The notes beneath the pieces are model-generated. The model made no database searches. It was given only the letters and a program-made list of their open reading frames with translations, and had not been told where the DNA came from. A DNA stretch of 63,201 bases, taken from NCBI GenBank assembly GCA_015231605.1, contig JADGBG010000006.1, forward strand, positions 1 through 63,201, given 5' to 3'. Below are positions 1-8,982 of this stretch, piece by piece (the stretch's first letter is position 1; each line of letters starts with the position of its first letter). The position numbers were made by a program, and so were the translations under genes. The DNA comes from Alphaproteobacteria bacterium. Lineage in GTDB: Bacteria > Pseudomonadota > Alphaproteobacteria > Rhodospirillales > Magnetovibrionaceae.

Positions 1-135
1 TTACGGTGACAGTGCACTTAATAGTCTTACTTAAATTTTATCCTTTCGATTTTGGACATATAGAGACGCATTGGGTTCCGTCATGACAAACATCAGTCTC
101 GAACCGTATGTAATCGTCAAGTCCTGGGCTGGAGT
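1..135. other. Intergenic sequence at left edge
   Basis: AT-richer sequence beyond the end of rnfH. I see no coding frame, NifA site or convincing terminator in it. It simply marks the 3' side of the rnf operon. Confidence 0.4.
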
Positions 136-396
136 TCACTGGTCTCGCCGCTCCACCGTTTCCGGATCGGCAATGATGGCGCGGTAGATTTCCACACGGT
201 CTCCGTCCCGAAGCTGGGCGTCCAACCGCGTCACCCGGCCGTGAATGCCAACCTTCTGTTCTTCCAGGTCGATTTCCGGGAATTGTTGCAAGAAACCCGA
301 AAGTTCGATGGCTTGCATGACGGTTGCGTCGTCGGGAACTTCAATGTTGATCCAGGTTTGGCGCGCCGCCTTGGCGTAGACGATGCCGATGTTCAT
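136..396 (-). CDS. rnfH: RnfH family protein
   Basis: An 86-residue ubiquitin-fold protein of the RnfH family, whose biochemical role is not settled. The family pattern is visible: an N-terminal strand (IGIVYAKAARQ), the V-P-A-T-V-x-A-I segment, and the C-terminal DGDRVEIYR strand followed by a short charged tail. It is the last gene of the minus-strand rnf operon, 12 bases after rnfE, matching the rnfABCDGEH order of Rhodobacter capsulatus. Co-transcription with the Rnf complex suggests a role in its assembly or function. That part is inference from position. Confidence 0.85.
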   Translation of the reverse strand: MNIGIVYAKAARQTWINIEVPDDATVMQAIELSGFLQQFPEIDLEEQKVGIHGRVTRLDAQLRDGDRVEIYRAIIADPETVERRDQ

Positions 397-408
397 GTAT
401 GGATCTCC

Positions 409-1104
409 TTATGCCGTGGCCAGGGCCGTATCCCGCTCTTTGCGCTCGGATAATTTTTCGTCCAACACTCTCTTGCCCGCCAACAGGAAGCCCAGCATGA
501 CGAAGCCTCCCGGCGGCAGGGCGAACAGCAGTACGCCGTCGAAGGCGGGAATGTTTATTTCAATGACCTTGAAGGCGTTGCCCAAAAGCAGCGCCGCCCC
601 AGCGAACAAGGTTCCAGCGCCAAGGATTTCCCGCACCACGCCCAGCACCACCAGAGCGGCCGTGAAACCAAGCCCCATCATCAGGCCGTCCAGCGCCGAT
701 GCCCCAATGGGCTGCTTGGATGCAAAGATTTCCGCGCGTCCCAGAATGGCGCAGTTGGTGACGATGAGCGGTATGAAGAGGCCGAGCACCTTGTGCAGTT
801 CGTGCACCCAGGCGTTCATCGCCATGTCGACGATGGTGACCAAAGTGGCGATGACCAGAACGAAGACGGGGATGCGCACGTCTGCGGGAATGAACATTCT
901 CAGCGCCGCGACGGACAGGCCGGACGTCACCAGAACCACTGTTGTCGCCAGTCCCATGCCCAAGCCGTTTGACGCCGTGCCGGTCACGGCCAGCAGGGGG
1001 CACAGCGCCAAGAGCTGTCCGAAGACAACATTGTTGGTCCAGAGACCGTCTCGAGCGATGGCGCGATAATCGATCACGGGCTTTAGCGGGGTGTCGTCAG
1101 TCAT
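409..1104 (-). CDS. rnfE: Rnf electron transport complex subunit E
   Basis: A 231-residue integral membrane subunit of the Rnf ion-translocating oxidoreductase, homologous to RnfA. Hydrophobic segments fill most of the length, with the family motif NNVVFGQLLALCPLLAVT near the N terminus and the NCAILGRAE segment mid-protein. In an nif setting Rnf is thought to use the membrane gradient to drive reverse electron flow to the ferredoxin or flavodoxin that feeds nitrogenase reductase. The start used (MTDDTPLK) has an AAAGGAG ribosome site just upstream. The frame stays open 27 codons further, but that stretch overlaps the end of rnfG and lacks family sequence. Confidence 0.93.
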   Translation of the reverse strand: MTDDTPLKPVIDYRAIARDGLWTNNVVFGQLLALCPLLAVTGTASNGLGMGLATTVVLVTSGLSVAALRMFIPADVRIPVFVLVIATLVTIVDMAMNAWVHELHKVLGLFIPLIVTNCAILGRAEIFASKQPIGASALDGLMMGLGFTAALVVLGVVREILGAGTLFAGAALLLGNAFKVIEINIPAFDGVLLFALPPGGFVMLGFLLAGKRVLDEKLSERKERDTALATA

Positions 1105-1711
1105 GGGCCGCTCCTTTCGCGAACAATGCGTCGTGATGGGCATGAACGAATTCCAGGCCGCGCTTGACCGCGTTGACCACCGCACGCGGCGTGATGGTGG
1201 CGCCGCTAAATTGATCGAACACGCCGCCGTCCTTTTTCACCCTCCACTGGCCGGGGACGAGGGATGCGAAAGACTTTTGGGAGAAGGCGAGAATCCAGTC
1301 GGATTTTCCGGCCTCGATCTTGTCGCCCAGGCCCGGGGTTTCCGCATGCGCCAGGACGCGAACACCCAAAACCGTGCCGGAAACGTCCACGCCCATGATG
1401 ATATCGATGGCCCCGGCATATCCCTGTCCCGTTACCGGCAAGGCCACGGCGACGGGTTCGCCTGCCATCGACGCCTGATAAATCTTCGCCGGAACGCCGT
1501 CCGGCCCGTCCATGGCGAACACGTTTTGGCTTAGGTCATTGTCATGAAGACGATCCGGAATGACCTGGGACAAACTGGCCTTCAAATCCTCGGCTCGCCG
1601 CAGGGCGATGTGCGATCCGGTTGCCATGTCGGCAACAACCAGGAAACTTGCCGAAACCGTCGTGAACACCGTCAAGATGACAGCCAGTTTGAGGGGGGAT
1701 TGGCCGCTCAT
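1097..1711 (-). CDS. rnfG: Rnf electron transport complex subunit G
   Basis: A 204-residue subunit with one N-terminal membrane anchor (about residues 8-28) and a periplasmic FMN-binding domain. The covalent-flavin motif SGATITPRAVV is present about 35 residues from the C terminus, its threonine being the expected FMN attachment site. GYAGAIDIIMGVD and ETPGLGDKI are further family signatures. The gene overlaps rnfD by 4 bases and rnfE by 8, implying translational coupling. It carries electrons across the membrane face of the complex. Confidence 0.93.
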   Translation of the reverse strand: MSGQSPLKLAVILTVFTTVSASFLVVADMATGSHIALRRAEDLKASLSQVIPDRLHDNDLSQNVFAMDGPDGVPAKIYQASMAGEPVAVALPVTGQGYAGAIDIIMGVDVSGTVLGVRVLAHAETPGLGDKIEAGKSDWILAFSQKSFASLVPGQWRVKKDGGVFDQFSGATITPRAVVNAVKRGLEFVHAHHDALFAKGAAHD

Positions 1712-2793
1712 TTTTCACCTCCCCCGTATTCCAGCGGTTTTCCGTTTGTTGTGCGCCCATAGACTCGCGGCTTGATGTAGCGGTCGATCAACGGCGTCGC
1801 GGCGTTCATGATCAGCACCGCGAACGCGATTCCTTCTGGATAACCTCCCCAGGTGCGAATGATGTACGCCAACGCTCCGCACCCCACGCCAAACACGATT
1901 TTGCCCAAAGGAGATGACGGACTGGTGACCAGGTCGGTGGCGATGAAAAACGCGCCCAACACAGTCGCGCCGGACAAAAGGTGCACCCAGGCGTCGGGGT
2001 AGTGAAGCGGGTCTATGACATTGAATAAGCCCGCCATGATGGCGATGGTCCCCATCATGGCCAGAGGAATATGCCAAGTGATGATGCGCATCCCCAAGAG
2101 CAACATTCCACCCAAAATCAAAAGAGGGGCGGAGGTTTCGCCAAGGCTTCCCGGCACGGTCCCGAAAATCATGCCGCGCATCTCGAAGGCTTCCCTGAAC
2201 GCCGTCGACCAAGAAACGCCTTGCCCCAATTCCGTCTTGATATGCCCAAGGATCGACGCGCTGCTCACCGCGTCCACGCCGCTGACGCCGAACCCGAAGG
2301 TGATGGCGAGACCGTCCAGGAATCCCGGCGCCCCCAAGTCCCCAAGGGGAAGTGGCGCGACGAAATAGGTCATCTGCACGGGAAAGGAGATGAGCAAAAT
2401 CACGCGGGCCACCATGGCCGGGTTGAACAAATTCTGCCCCAGTCCGCCGAATACCTGCTTCGCCAGCACGATAGCAAAGAACGATCCCATCACGCCCACC
2501 CACCACGGCGCCCACGGCGGCAGCGTCATGGCCAGCAGCCAACCGGTCAACAGGGCCGATCCGTCCCCGACGGCGGGGAGTAATGGCTGACGGGTGAGTT
2601 TCAGCACGCCCGCCTCGCACAGCCACGCGCTGGCGACGGTGACGACGAATAGATTGATCGCCGGCCAGCCGAATTGATAGAACCCGTAGAGCGTCGCCGG
2701 GGCCAGCGCCACCATCACCAGTCCCATGATGGCGGTGACGCTGGGGCTCTGCTTGAGGTAGGGGCCGCCGACAAGGGGGGGAGGGGTGCTCAT
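1708..2793 (-). CDS. rnfD: Rnf electron transport complex subunit D
   Basis: A 361-residue polytopic membrane protein with about eight to ten hydrophobic segments. Family features include GGPYLKQSPSV at the N terminus, GGLGQNLFNPAMVAR in the middle, and a covalent FMN motif LLSGATVLGAFF in the C-terminal half. It forms the membrane core of Rnf with A, E and G. The start overlaps the stop of rnfC by 4 bases, so the two are probably translationally coupled. Confidence 0.94.
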   Translation of the reverse strand: MSTPPPLVGGPYLKQSPSVTAIMGLVMVALAPATLYGFYQFGWPAINLFVVTVASAWLCEAGVLKLTRQPLLPAVGDGSALLTGWLLAMTLPPWAPWWVGVMGSFFAIVLAKQVFGGLGQNLFNPAMVARVILLISFPVQMTYFVAPLPLGDLGAPGFLDGLAITFGFGVSGVDAVSSASILGHIKTELGQGVSWSTAFREAFEMRGMIFGTVPGSLGETSAPLLILGGMLLLGMRIITWHIPLAMMGTIAIMAGLFNVIDPLHYPDAWVHLLSGATVLGAFFIATDLVTSPSSPLGKIVFGVGCGALAYIIRTWGGYPEGIAFAVLIMNAATPLIDRYIKPRVYGRTTNGKPLEYGGGEK

Positions 2794-4289
2794 GCGCTGA
2801 CCTCTTCACCGTCTTGGTCTTGTTGGGTTTCGGATCGTTCGGGTTTCGTGCGCGTTTGCGCGGCCTTGCGTTGCGCCATGGCTTCACGTTTTTCGCGCTG
2901 AACGCGCTCCATGCGCTCGGTTCGCGCCTCGGCCAGACGCTTGGTTTCCATCTGTTTGTGCTCGGCACGTTGCTGTTTGGTGATCTTGCCCTTGGCGTAG
3001 TTGAAATATTGAACCAAGGGGATCGACGAGGGGCAGACGTATGCGCATGACCCACATCCGATGCAGTCCATCAGGCCCAGATGCGTGGCGCGCGCCATGT
3101 CTTCTTTGCGGATTGCGGCGGACATCTCCAATGGCACCAAGCCGCACGGACATGCATCCACGCAACTGGCGCACCGGATGCATGGGTTTTGCGCCACGGT
3201 TGGGGGAAGGTCGGCAAGCGCCAGGATCCCATTGGTGCCTTTGACGATGGGAGCCTTCATGTCCGCCAAGGGCTGCCCCATCATAGGCCCACCAAGCAAT
3301 AGACGGGCCGGTTCCCCCCTGAGACCGCCGGCGTGATCAATCAGGTGACGGACCGGGGTGCCGATGGGGGTGCGGAAATTCCCGGGGTTGGAGATGCCCT
3401 CGCCGCTGACCGTCACCACGCGGGAAATCAGCGGACGGCCGAAACGCACCGCATCGCGCACCGCCATCGCCGTCGCGACGTTGTGAACCACCACGCCGAT
3501 TTCAGCCGTCAGTCCGCGCGCCGGGGTCTCCTTGCCGATGAGGGTCTGCGTCAGGTGTTTTTCCGATCCCATCGGATAACGTGCGGGAACCTCCTGGATC
3601 ATGATTGTCGAGACGTCCTTGGAAGCATGGGCCAGGGCGCGAATAGCCAGGGGCTTGTTGCCTTCGACGGCGATAACGATGCGTTCCACCCCCAGGGCGT
3701 GAGCCATGATGCGCACGCCATCGACGATTTCGTCCGGGTGTTCGCGCATCAGGCGGTCGTCGCAGGTGAGATAGGGTTCGCATTCCGCGCCGTTGATGAT
3801 CAGGGTGTGCAGATCAAAGCGTCGGCCCAGATCCAGCTTCACGGCGGAAGGAAACGCCGCGCCGCCCATGCCGACGATACCGCTCTCCGCCACCCGTTTG
3901 GCGATGACGCCGGGTTCGCATTCGAACGGGTCCATGGGGCTGGGTAAATCGGCCCAGGCATCCTTGCCGTCGGGACGGATGGTGATGGTCCGCCCCGGCA
4001 GGCCCGAGGGATGCGGGGCGGTGTAGCGGCCGAGCCCGACCACCGTGCCCGACGTCGGGGCATGCACGGGGGCCGAGATGCGTCCCTGTCCGACGGCGAT
4101 GACTTGACCCTTGAGGACAAGGTCACCCTTCTTGACCACCGCTTCCGCAGGCTGACCGGCATGTTGTTGCAAGGGAACATGCAGAAGGTCCGGCAGGGGT
4201 ACATCCCGGATCGGTTGGTCGGCGCTCAACGACTTGCGCCCCTGGGGGTGGACGCCACCGCGAATTCTGAACAATTTCATCATGCCCAT
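2790..4289 (-). CDS. rnfC: Rnf electron transport complex subunit C
   Basis: A 499-residue peripheral subunit. By family knowledge it binds NADH and FMN and passes electrons to its two [4Fe-4S] clusters. The sequence shows an FRIRGGVHPQGRKSL start, a Complex-I 51-kDa-like glycine-rich segment (GIVGMGGAAFPSAVKL), and two C-terminal 4Fe-4S motifs (CIRCASCVDACP and CIGCGSCAYVCP). The C-terminal 80 residues are a charged, alanine/arginine/glutamate-rich helical tail typical of RnfC/RsxC. I start at MGMMKLF because a GAGGTG site lies 7-10 bases upstream; the longer open frame overlaps rnfB. Confidence 0.94.
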   Translation of the reverse strand: MGMMKLFRIRGGVHPQGRKSLSADQPIRDVPLPDLLHVPLQQHAGQPAEAVVKKGDLVLKGQVIAVGQGRISAPVHAPTSGTVVGLGRYTAPHPSGLPGRTITIRPDGKDAWADLPSPMDPFECEPGVIAKRVAESGIVGMGGAAFPSAVKLDLGRRFDLHTLIINGAECEPYLTCDDRLMREHPDEIVDGVRIMAHALGVERIVIAVEGNKPLAIRALAHASKDVSTIMIQEVPARYPMGSEKHLTQTLIGKETPARGLTAEIGVVVHNVATAMAVRDAVRFGRPLISRVVTVSGEGISNPGNFRTPIGTPVRHLIDHAGGLRGEPARLLLGGPMMGQPLADMKAPIVKGTNGILALADLPPTVAQNPCIRCASCVDACPCGLVPLEMSAAIRKEDMARATHLGLMDCIGCGSCAYVCPSSIPLVQYFNYAKGKITKQQRAEHKQMETKRLAEARTERMERVQREKREAMAQRKAAQTRTKPERSETQQDQDGEEVSA

Positions 4290-4299
4290 GGCACGCACC

Positions 4300-4839
4300 T
4301 CATGAGGCAGCAGGAAGCTCTTGCGGCTTCGGCCAATGCCAGCTTTCCAGGGTTTCCGGCTCTTCGCGCAGCTGCACGCTTTCGGTAGGGCACACTTCGA
4401 CACATTTGCCGCATCCGGTGCAGGCGTCTCTGATCACCACATGGATTTGTCGGTTCGCCCCCACCAGGGCGTCCGTGGGGCACCGCTTGAAGCATTTGGT
4501 GCAGCCGATGCAAAGACGTTCGTTGATGAAGGCGACCTTGGGGATGTGTTCTTCCATTCCGCTCAAGTCGGCGCTGACCCCCAATTTGTTGGCCAAGGCC
4601 AGGGCCAGACTCGGCCCGCCGGGGGGGCACAGCGTCACCGGAGCTTGTCCGCCGGCCACGGCTTCCGCCGCGGGTCCGCAGCCGGGAAAACCGCATTGGC
4701 CGCACTGCGAACCCGGAAGCATGTCGGAAATTTCCCGCACCAAGGCGCCGGCTTCGACCTTCAGGTATTTGGATGCAAAGCCCAACATCAGGCCGAGGCC
4801 GAGACCGAGAACGGCAAGGCTGAGAATGGCGATGATCAT
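4300..4839 (-). CDS. rnfB: Rnf electron transport complex subunit B (ferredoxin subunit)
   Basis: A 179-residue iron-sulfur subunit. The start MIIAILSLAV opens a single membrane anchor. It is followed by the CGQCGFPGC 4Fe-4S motif of the family and then two ferredoxin-type clusters (CIGCTKCFKRCP and CTGCGKCVEVCP). RnfB is the likely exit or entry point for ferredoxin electrons. The two-cluster C-terminal domain is the shorter proteobacterial form. It ends 10 bases before rnfC and begins 13 bases after rnfA. Confidence 0.94.
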   Translation of the reverse strand: MIIAILSLAVLGLGLGLMLGFASKYLKVEAGALVREISDMLPGSQCGQCGFPGCGPAAEAVAGGQAPVTLCPPGGPSLALALANKLGVSADLSGMEEHIPKVAFINERLCIGCTKCFKRCPTDALVGANRQIHVVIRDACTGCGKCVEVCPTESVQLREEPETLESWHWPKPQELPAAS

Positions 4840-4852
4840 CGAAGTCGCTCCC

Positions 4853-5428
4853 TCATCCCAAGCCCGCGAAACCCATGAACGCCAGGGACAGAAGGCCGGC
4901 GGTGATGAAGCCGATGGGCGCGCCCGCGAAAGGGGCGGGAACATCGACGTAGGACAGGCGTTCGCGCATGCCGGCGAACAACACCATGACCAAGGTGAAG
5001 CCGACCGCGGAGCCGAAACCGTAAAGCAGGCTTTCGATGAAATTGTGCTTTTCCTGGACGTTCAGGATCGCCACGCCCAGGACCGCGCAGTTGGTGGTGA
5101 TCAATGGGAGAAAAATTCCCAGAACCTGATATAGCGCTGGAGAGGTCTTCTTGATCAACATTTCCGTCAACTGCACCACGGCCGCGATGACCAGGATGAA
5201 GCTGAGGATGCGCAGAAACTCGATGTCGAACGGAACCAGCACGAACGTCTCCAAAGCCCAGCCCGAAACAGAAGCCAAGGTCAGGACGAAGGTGGTCGCG
5301 AGTCCCATGCCGAGTGCGGTGTCGACCTTGTTGGAAACGCCCATGAACGGGCAAAGGCCCAGGAACTTGACCAAGACCACGTTGTTTACCAAGGCCGTGC
5401 CGATCAGGATCAGCAATAATTCTTGCAT
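4853..5428 (-). CDS. rnfA: Rnf electron transport complex subunit A
   Basis: A 191-residue membrane subunit with six predicted helices and the family motif [18 protein letters not shown] at the N terminus. It is paralogous to RnfE, and the two insert in opposite orientation in the membrane. It is the first gene of the seven-gene rnf operon. A candidate sigma-54 promoter lies about 50 bases upstream and a NifA site about 145 bases upstream, so the operon appears to be expressed with nif. Confidence 0.95.
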   Translation of the reverse strand: MQELLLILIGTALVNNVVLVKFLGLCPFMGVSNKVDTALGMGLATTFVLTLASVSGWALETFVLVPFDIEFLRILSFILVIAAVVQLTEMLIKKTSPALYQVLGIFLPLITTNCAVLGVAILNVQEKHNFIESLLYGFGSAVGFTLVMVLFAGMRERLSYVDVPAPFAGAPIGFITAGLLSLAFMGFAGLG

Positions 5429-5476
5429 GGGGCCGTGTCCGCAGGGGTTGTTGAAAACGGATTGCGGACGAAGAAA

Positions 5477-5492
5477 TGCAGCTTCCGTACCA
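5477..5492 (-). promoter_or_regulatory. Candidate sigma-54 promoter of rnfABCDGEH
   Basis: On the minus strand the sequence reads TGGTACGGAAGCTGCA, with GG and GC exactly 10 bases apart. It departs from the TGGCAC/TTGCA ideal at two positions, so it is the weakest of the ten promoters here. Predicted transcript start is near 5466, giving a leader of about 38 bases. Confidence 0.6.
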
Positions 5493-5569
5493 GTTGCGAC
5501 GCCCCCTTTGAAGCCCTTCGAATTGTGCGGGTTTGCGCCTTTTGCACAAAAAAGCGGCGGAGGAATGTG

Positions 5570-5585
5570 TGTTTGTCATGCGACA
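5570..5585. promoter_or_regulatory. NifA upstream activator site (rnf side)
   Basis: TGTTTGTCATGCGACA is TGT-N10-ACA. Its centre is 85.5 bp from the rnf -24 box and 92.5 bp from the nifL -24 box, so it could serve either direction. Confidence 0.65.
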
Positions 5586-5610
5586 ACACGTTCGGCGCGT
5601 TTCATGAAAT

Positions 5611-5626
5611 TGTCGGAAACATGACA
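5611..5626. promoter_or_regulatory. NifA upstream activator site (nifL side)
   Basis: TGTCGGAAACATGACA is TGT-N10-ACA. The centre lies 51.5 bp upstream of the nifL -24 box, the same distance as at nifB, nifE and modA. Confidence 0.8.
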
Positions 5627-5669
5627 CAAATCATGGCGTTTGGACGACGATATACAGCTGATGACGAAC

Positions 5670-5685
5670 AGGCACGCCCCTTGCA
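5670..5685 (+). promoter_or_regulatory. Sigma-54 promoter of nifLA
   Basis: AGGCACGCCCCTTGCA has GG and GC 10 bases apart and matches the consensus except for the first base. Predicted start near 5696 leaves a 23-base leader before nifL. With the site at 5611-5626 this implies that NifA activates its own operon. Confidence 0.82.
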
Positions 5686-5718
5686 GAGGATCGGGGGCAA
5701 CTGAGTTCGTGGTGTTAC

Positions 5719-7275
5719 ATGGTCAAGGATCGCACATCCGCAAGCCTTCCCCTCCAACCGGGCGATTGGAACGGTGGCGTGGCGTTGGACGTGTATCGCC
5801 AGGCCATCGAGTTCGTGCCCGTGGCAACGTCGATTACGGATGTCCGGGCTAACATTCTTTATGCCAACTCCGCATTCGAACGTCTCACGGGGTACACAGA
5901 GAGCGAAATCGTGGGTCTGAACGAATCCGTGTTGTCGGATCATGCGACACCACCGGATACCTACCGAAAACTCTGGGCCGCCATTACGTCGGGACGAGAA
6001 TGGAAAGGCCGTCTGGTCAACCGGCGTAAGGACGGAACGCGCTACCTCGCGGATTTGACGGTTGTCCCGATATTGGATGCGCAAGGGAATCCTGAATATT
6101 TTCTTGGCATGCATCGCGATGTAACGGACGTCCATGAATTGGAAAGCAAGCTTAAGAACCAGAATACCCTTTTAAGTTCACTTGTTGAGGCCGCGCCGGC
6201 CCTGATTGCCTTGCTGAACGCCTCTGGCAAGGTGATCTTCTCGAACCCTGCCTTTGAAGACCTACAGCGTGAAATGCCACGGGATGTTTTGGCGCCTCAT
6301 TTCTTACGGGCCTTGAACGAAAGTTTGGGCGTTGATTTGCGTTCGTTATGCGAAAACGGAACGGATTTTTCTGCCGTAGAGGCGCGTATCGAAACGCTAG
6401 ACGGGGAAATCCGGTGGTTCGCCTGTTCCGCAACCCGCGTGCCGGAACAGGATATGAGTGCGGCGGGGTATTTTTCCGTGAATGGCCGGTGCGGACTGTT
6501 GTTGGTGGCAAGCGACATCACCCTCCAGCGACGCCGATTTGAGCAAGCGCGCACCAACGCCGTGCGGGCCGTACTGGCCGAGCAGCAGATGCTTCAAGGC
6601 ATGCGCGAAGTGATCTCGGGTGCGGTCTTCCAACTGCAAGGCCCGCTCAATGTCATGAACGCCGCTCAGCAGATGGCGCTGCGCAAGACCGGCACTGACG
6701 AGCAGACGTCCTTGCCCGTCGCCGAAATGCTGGAAGCTGGATACGCTGCAGTGGAACGGCTCAAGTCCGCCATGCCCCGTTTGGCGCCGGAACCGGTGGA
6801 GCCAGTCAATATCAATGAACTGATCCACGATGTTCTGGATATATCAATCGAAGATCTGTTGCGCGCCGGCGTATTCGTCGATTGGCGTCCGGAAAAACAA
6901 CTGCCCAATGTGCCGGGCCGCGCCAACGCATTGCGTTCGTTGATCAAACACCTGTTGGATAACGCGATCCTGGCGATCAAGGACGGTGGCGGCTTGCGGG
7001 AAATCGTCATCACGAGTTCCGTCACGCCTTCTGGAGACGTGCGCCTGGACGTGCGCGACACGGGGCCGGGCCTGGATGAGAAACTGCGTTTGAAAATTTT
7101 CGAACCCTTCTTTACCGGATGGGTCAAAACCCGCTTCCGCTCGGGAATGGGCCTGGCCCTGGCACGGCGGATCATTATTGAACAGGGAGGAAGTCTGGAA
7201 ATCGCAAATCACATGACGGGTGGGTGCCGGGTTGAGGTCGTCTTCGCCGCCGCCAGCCTGGGTCATGGTCAATAA
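5719..7275 (+). CDS. nifL: NifL, redox-sensing anti-activator of NifA
   Basis: A 518-residue regulator, close to the 519 residues of Azotobacter vinelandii NifL. Residues 25-140 form the flavin-type PAS domain, including [17 protein letters not shown] and LGMHRDVTD, both very like the Azotobacter protein. A second PAS-like domain spans about 150-270. A helical H-box region and a GHKL ATP-binding domain follow, with the N-box around N415, the DTGPGLD box at 447-453 and GMGLALARR at 477-485. The position of the Azotobacter H305 is a phenylalanine here ([11 protein letters not shown]304), so autophosphorylation at that site is impossible. Known NifL proteins inhibit NifA by direct binding, not phosphotransfer. 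It lies 11 bases before nifA. Confidence 0.92.
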   Translation: MVKDRTSASLPLQPGDWNGGVALDVYRQAIEFVPVATSITDVRANILYANSAFERLTGYTESEIVGLNESVLSDHATPPDTYRKLWAAITSGREWKGRLVNRRKDGTRYLADLTVVPILDAQGNPEYFLGMHRDVTDVHELESKLKNQNTLLSSLVEAAPALIALLNASGKVIFSNPAFEDLQREMPRDVLAPHFLRALNESLGVDLRSLCENGTDFSAVEARIETLDGEIRWFACSATRVPEQDMSAAGYFSVNGRCGLLLVASDITLQRRRFEQARTNAVRAVLAEQQMLQGMREVISGAVFQLQGPLNVMNAAQQMALRKTGTDEQTSLPVAEMLEAGYAAVERLKSAMPRLAPEPVEPVNINELIHDVLDISIEDLLRAGVFVDWRPEKQLPNVPGRANALRSLIKHLLDNAILAIKDGGGLREIVITSSVTPSGDVRLDVRDTGPGLDEKLRLKIFEPFFTGWVKTRFRSGMGLALARRIIIEQGGSLEIANHMTGGCRVEVVFAAASLGHGQ

Positions 7276-7286
7276 GGATCGGTGCA

Positions 7287-8861
7287 ATGACGGACGCTCC
7301 CTCGACACACGCGAACATCACGGAGGATATGGAAACCTTGTACAAGGTTAGCCAGGTCCTGAGCCGCACCCCAAACCTACGGGAAACGCTTCAAGAGGTT
7401 CTGGCCCTATTGCACGACATGGACGGTTTCGCCAACGGGATGATTGTCCTTGTGGACACCGACACGGGTGATTTGAGCCTGAGAGTCGCCCACAAGGCGG
7501 GTGTCGCCTCCCTGGACAGCGTCCGTTATCGTCCGGGCGAAGGGGTGGTGGGCGAAATTATGGAAACCTGCGTTCCCGTGATCGTTCCGAAAATCGCCCG
7601 TGAACCGAAATTTCTGGGGCGGACGGGCTTTTACGACAGCCAGCTGCCGTTCATCGGCGTGCCGATCTTTTCCGGGGATACCCCCATGGGTGTTCTCGCC
7701 GCGCAACCGGAAACGGGTACGGACAACCTGGAGGCGCGGGCGCGTTTTCTGGAAATGGTCGCCAACCTCATTGCCCAGACCGTTCGCATGTGGGTGCAGG
7801 TGGAAAACGAAACCCGTGAACTGAAGGAAGAACGGGACACATTGCGCCGCGCCGTGCGCAACGAACATGGGCTGGACAACATCGTCGGCCGTTCGGAAAG
7901 CATGCGCACGGTCTATGAGCAGGTGCGTCTGGTGTCGGCGTGGAACACCACCGTCTTGATCCGCGGCGAAAGCGGCACAGGCAAGGAACTGGTCGCCAAC
8001 GCCATTCATTACAACAGTCCTCGCGTTACGGGACCCTTCGTCAAACTCAACTGTGCGGCGTTGCCGGACAATTTGTTGGAAACGGAATTGTTCGGCCATG
8101 AGAAGGGGGCTTTCACGGGCGCCAACGCGCAACGCAAGGGACGCTTTGAAATGGCTGACGGCGGTACGCTGTTCTTGGACGAGATCGGTGAAATTTCGCC
8201 AGCATTCCAGGCGAAGCTTCTGCGCATATTGCAGGAAGGGGAATTCGAACGCGTCGGTGGAAACAAGACCTTGAGCGTTGACGTGCGCGTCATTGCGGCC
8301 ACCAACCGGGATCTAGAAACGGAAGTGGAAAACGGCGAGTTCCGCGAAGATCTTTACTATCGCCTCAACGTCATGCCCATCAGCATGCCGCCGCTACGCG
8401 AGCGCGCAGAGGACATCCCGGAAATTTCACGGTTTCTGGTGGAGAAGATCGCGGCGCAGCAGAAGCGCAAGCTGACGATCACCGACAGCGCCTTGCGCGT
8501 TCTGTTGCGCCATGGCTGGCCCGGTAACGTGCGCGAGTTGGAAAATATCCTCGAGCGGGCCGCGATCATGAGCGAAAACGGCGTCATCGATCGCGACGTC
8601 ATTGCCTTGTCGGGATTGCGGGAACGCACCGTGTCAACATCACCCGCTTCAGCTTCGCCAGCGGCGCCAGTCCCCAAGGCGCTCACCCCCGCGCCAAAGG
8701 TCGATTTCGATGACCCGGAGGTCGATGAGCGCGAACGCGTCATCGCCGCCCTGGAAGAGGCCGGATGGGTGCAGGCCAAGGCTGCGCGCCTGCTCGACAT
8801 GACGCCGCGCCAAATCAAATACCGCATTCAGACCCTCAATATCAAAGTCCGTCAGATTTGA
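7287..8861 (+). CDS. nifA: NifA, sigma-54-dependent nif activator
   Basis: A 524-residue enhancer-binding protein. Residues 15-175 form a GAF domain. The AAA+ domain has Walker A GESGTGKE (227-234), the sigma-54 contact loop GAFTGA (274-279) and Walker B LFLDEIG (295-301). A proline/alanine-rich linker (about 447-470) precedes a Fis-type helix-turn-helix (about 493-518). The only cysteines are C95 and C256. The cysteine cluster at the end of the central domain and in the linker of oxygen-sensitive rhizobial-type NifA is absent, which fits NifL-dependent oxygen control. Its targets are probably the TGT-N10-ACA sites found throughout the window. Confidence 0.96.
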   Translation: MTDAPSTHANITEDMETLYKVSQVLSRTPNLRETLQEVLALLHDMDGFANGMIVLVDTDTGDLSLRVAHKAGVASLDSVRYRPGEGVVGEIMETCVPVIVPKIAREPKFLGRTGFYDSQLPFIGVPIFSGDTPMGVLAAQPETGTDNLEARARFLEMVANLIAQTVRMWVQVENETRELKEERDTLRRAVRNEHGLDNIVGRSESMRTVYEQVRLVSAWNTTVLIRGESGTGKELVANAIHYNSPRVTGPFVKLNCAALPDNLLETELFGHEKGAFTGANAQRKGRFEMADGGTLFLDEIGEISPAFQAKLLRILQEGEFERVGGNKTLSVDVRVIAATNRDLETEVENGEFREDLYYRLNVMPISMPPLRERAEDIPEISRFLVEKIAAQQKRKLTITDSALRVLLRHGWPGNVRELENILERAAIMSENGVIDRDVIALSGLRERTVSTSPASASPAAPVPKALTPAPKVDFDDPEVDERERVIAALEEAGWVQAKAARLLDMTPRQIKYRIQTLNIKVRQI

Positions 8862-8867
8862 TATCAT

Positions 8868-8883
8868 TGTCGCTTTTGCGACA
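8868..8883. promoter_or_regulatory. NifA upstream activator site of nifB
   Basis: TGTCGCTTTTGCGACA lies within the perfect palindrome TTGTCGC-N4-GCGACAA, the most symmetric activator site in the window. Its centre is 51.5 bp from the nifB -24 box. Confidence 0.9.
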
Positions 8884-8926
8884 ACGGGTTTTGGTGAAAT
8901 CCCAAGAATCCAGGCATTCCCCCCCT

Positions 8927-8942
8927 TGGCATGGACCTTGCG
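8927..8942 (+). promoter_or_regulatory. Sigma-54 promoter of nifB operon
   Basis: TGGCATGGACCTTGCG has GG-N10-GC spacing. Predicted start near 8953 gives a 30-base leader before nifB. Confidence 0.9.
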
Positions 8943-8982
8943 ATGATCCGGCAAAGTCACCTGCACATGGAAGGGAACCGCC

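Noticed and set aside
8590-8700. Oxygen-sensing cysteine motif of NifA in the interdomain linker
   Set aside because: Looked for because it is usual in alphaproteobacterial NifA. The linker is Pro/Ala/Ser-rich with no cysteine.
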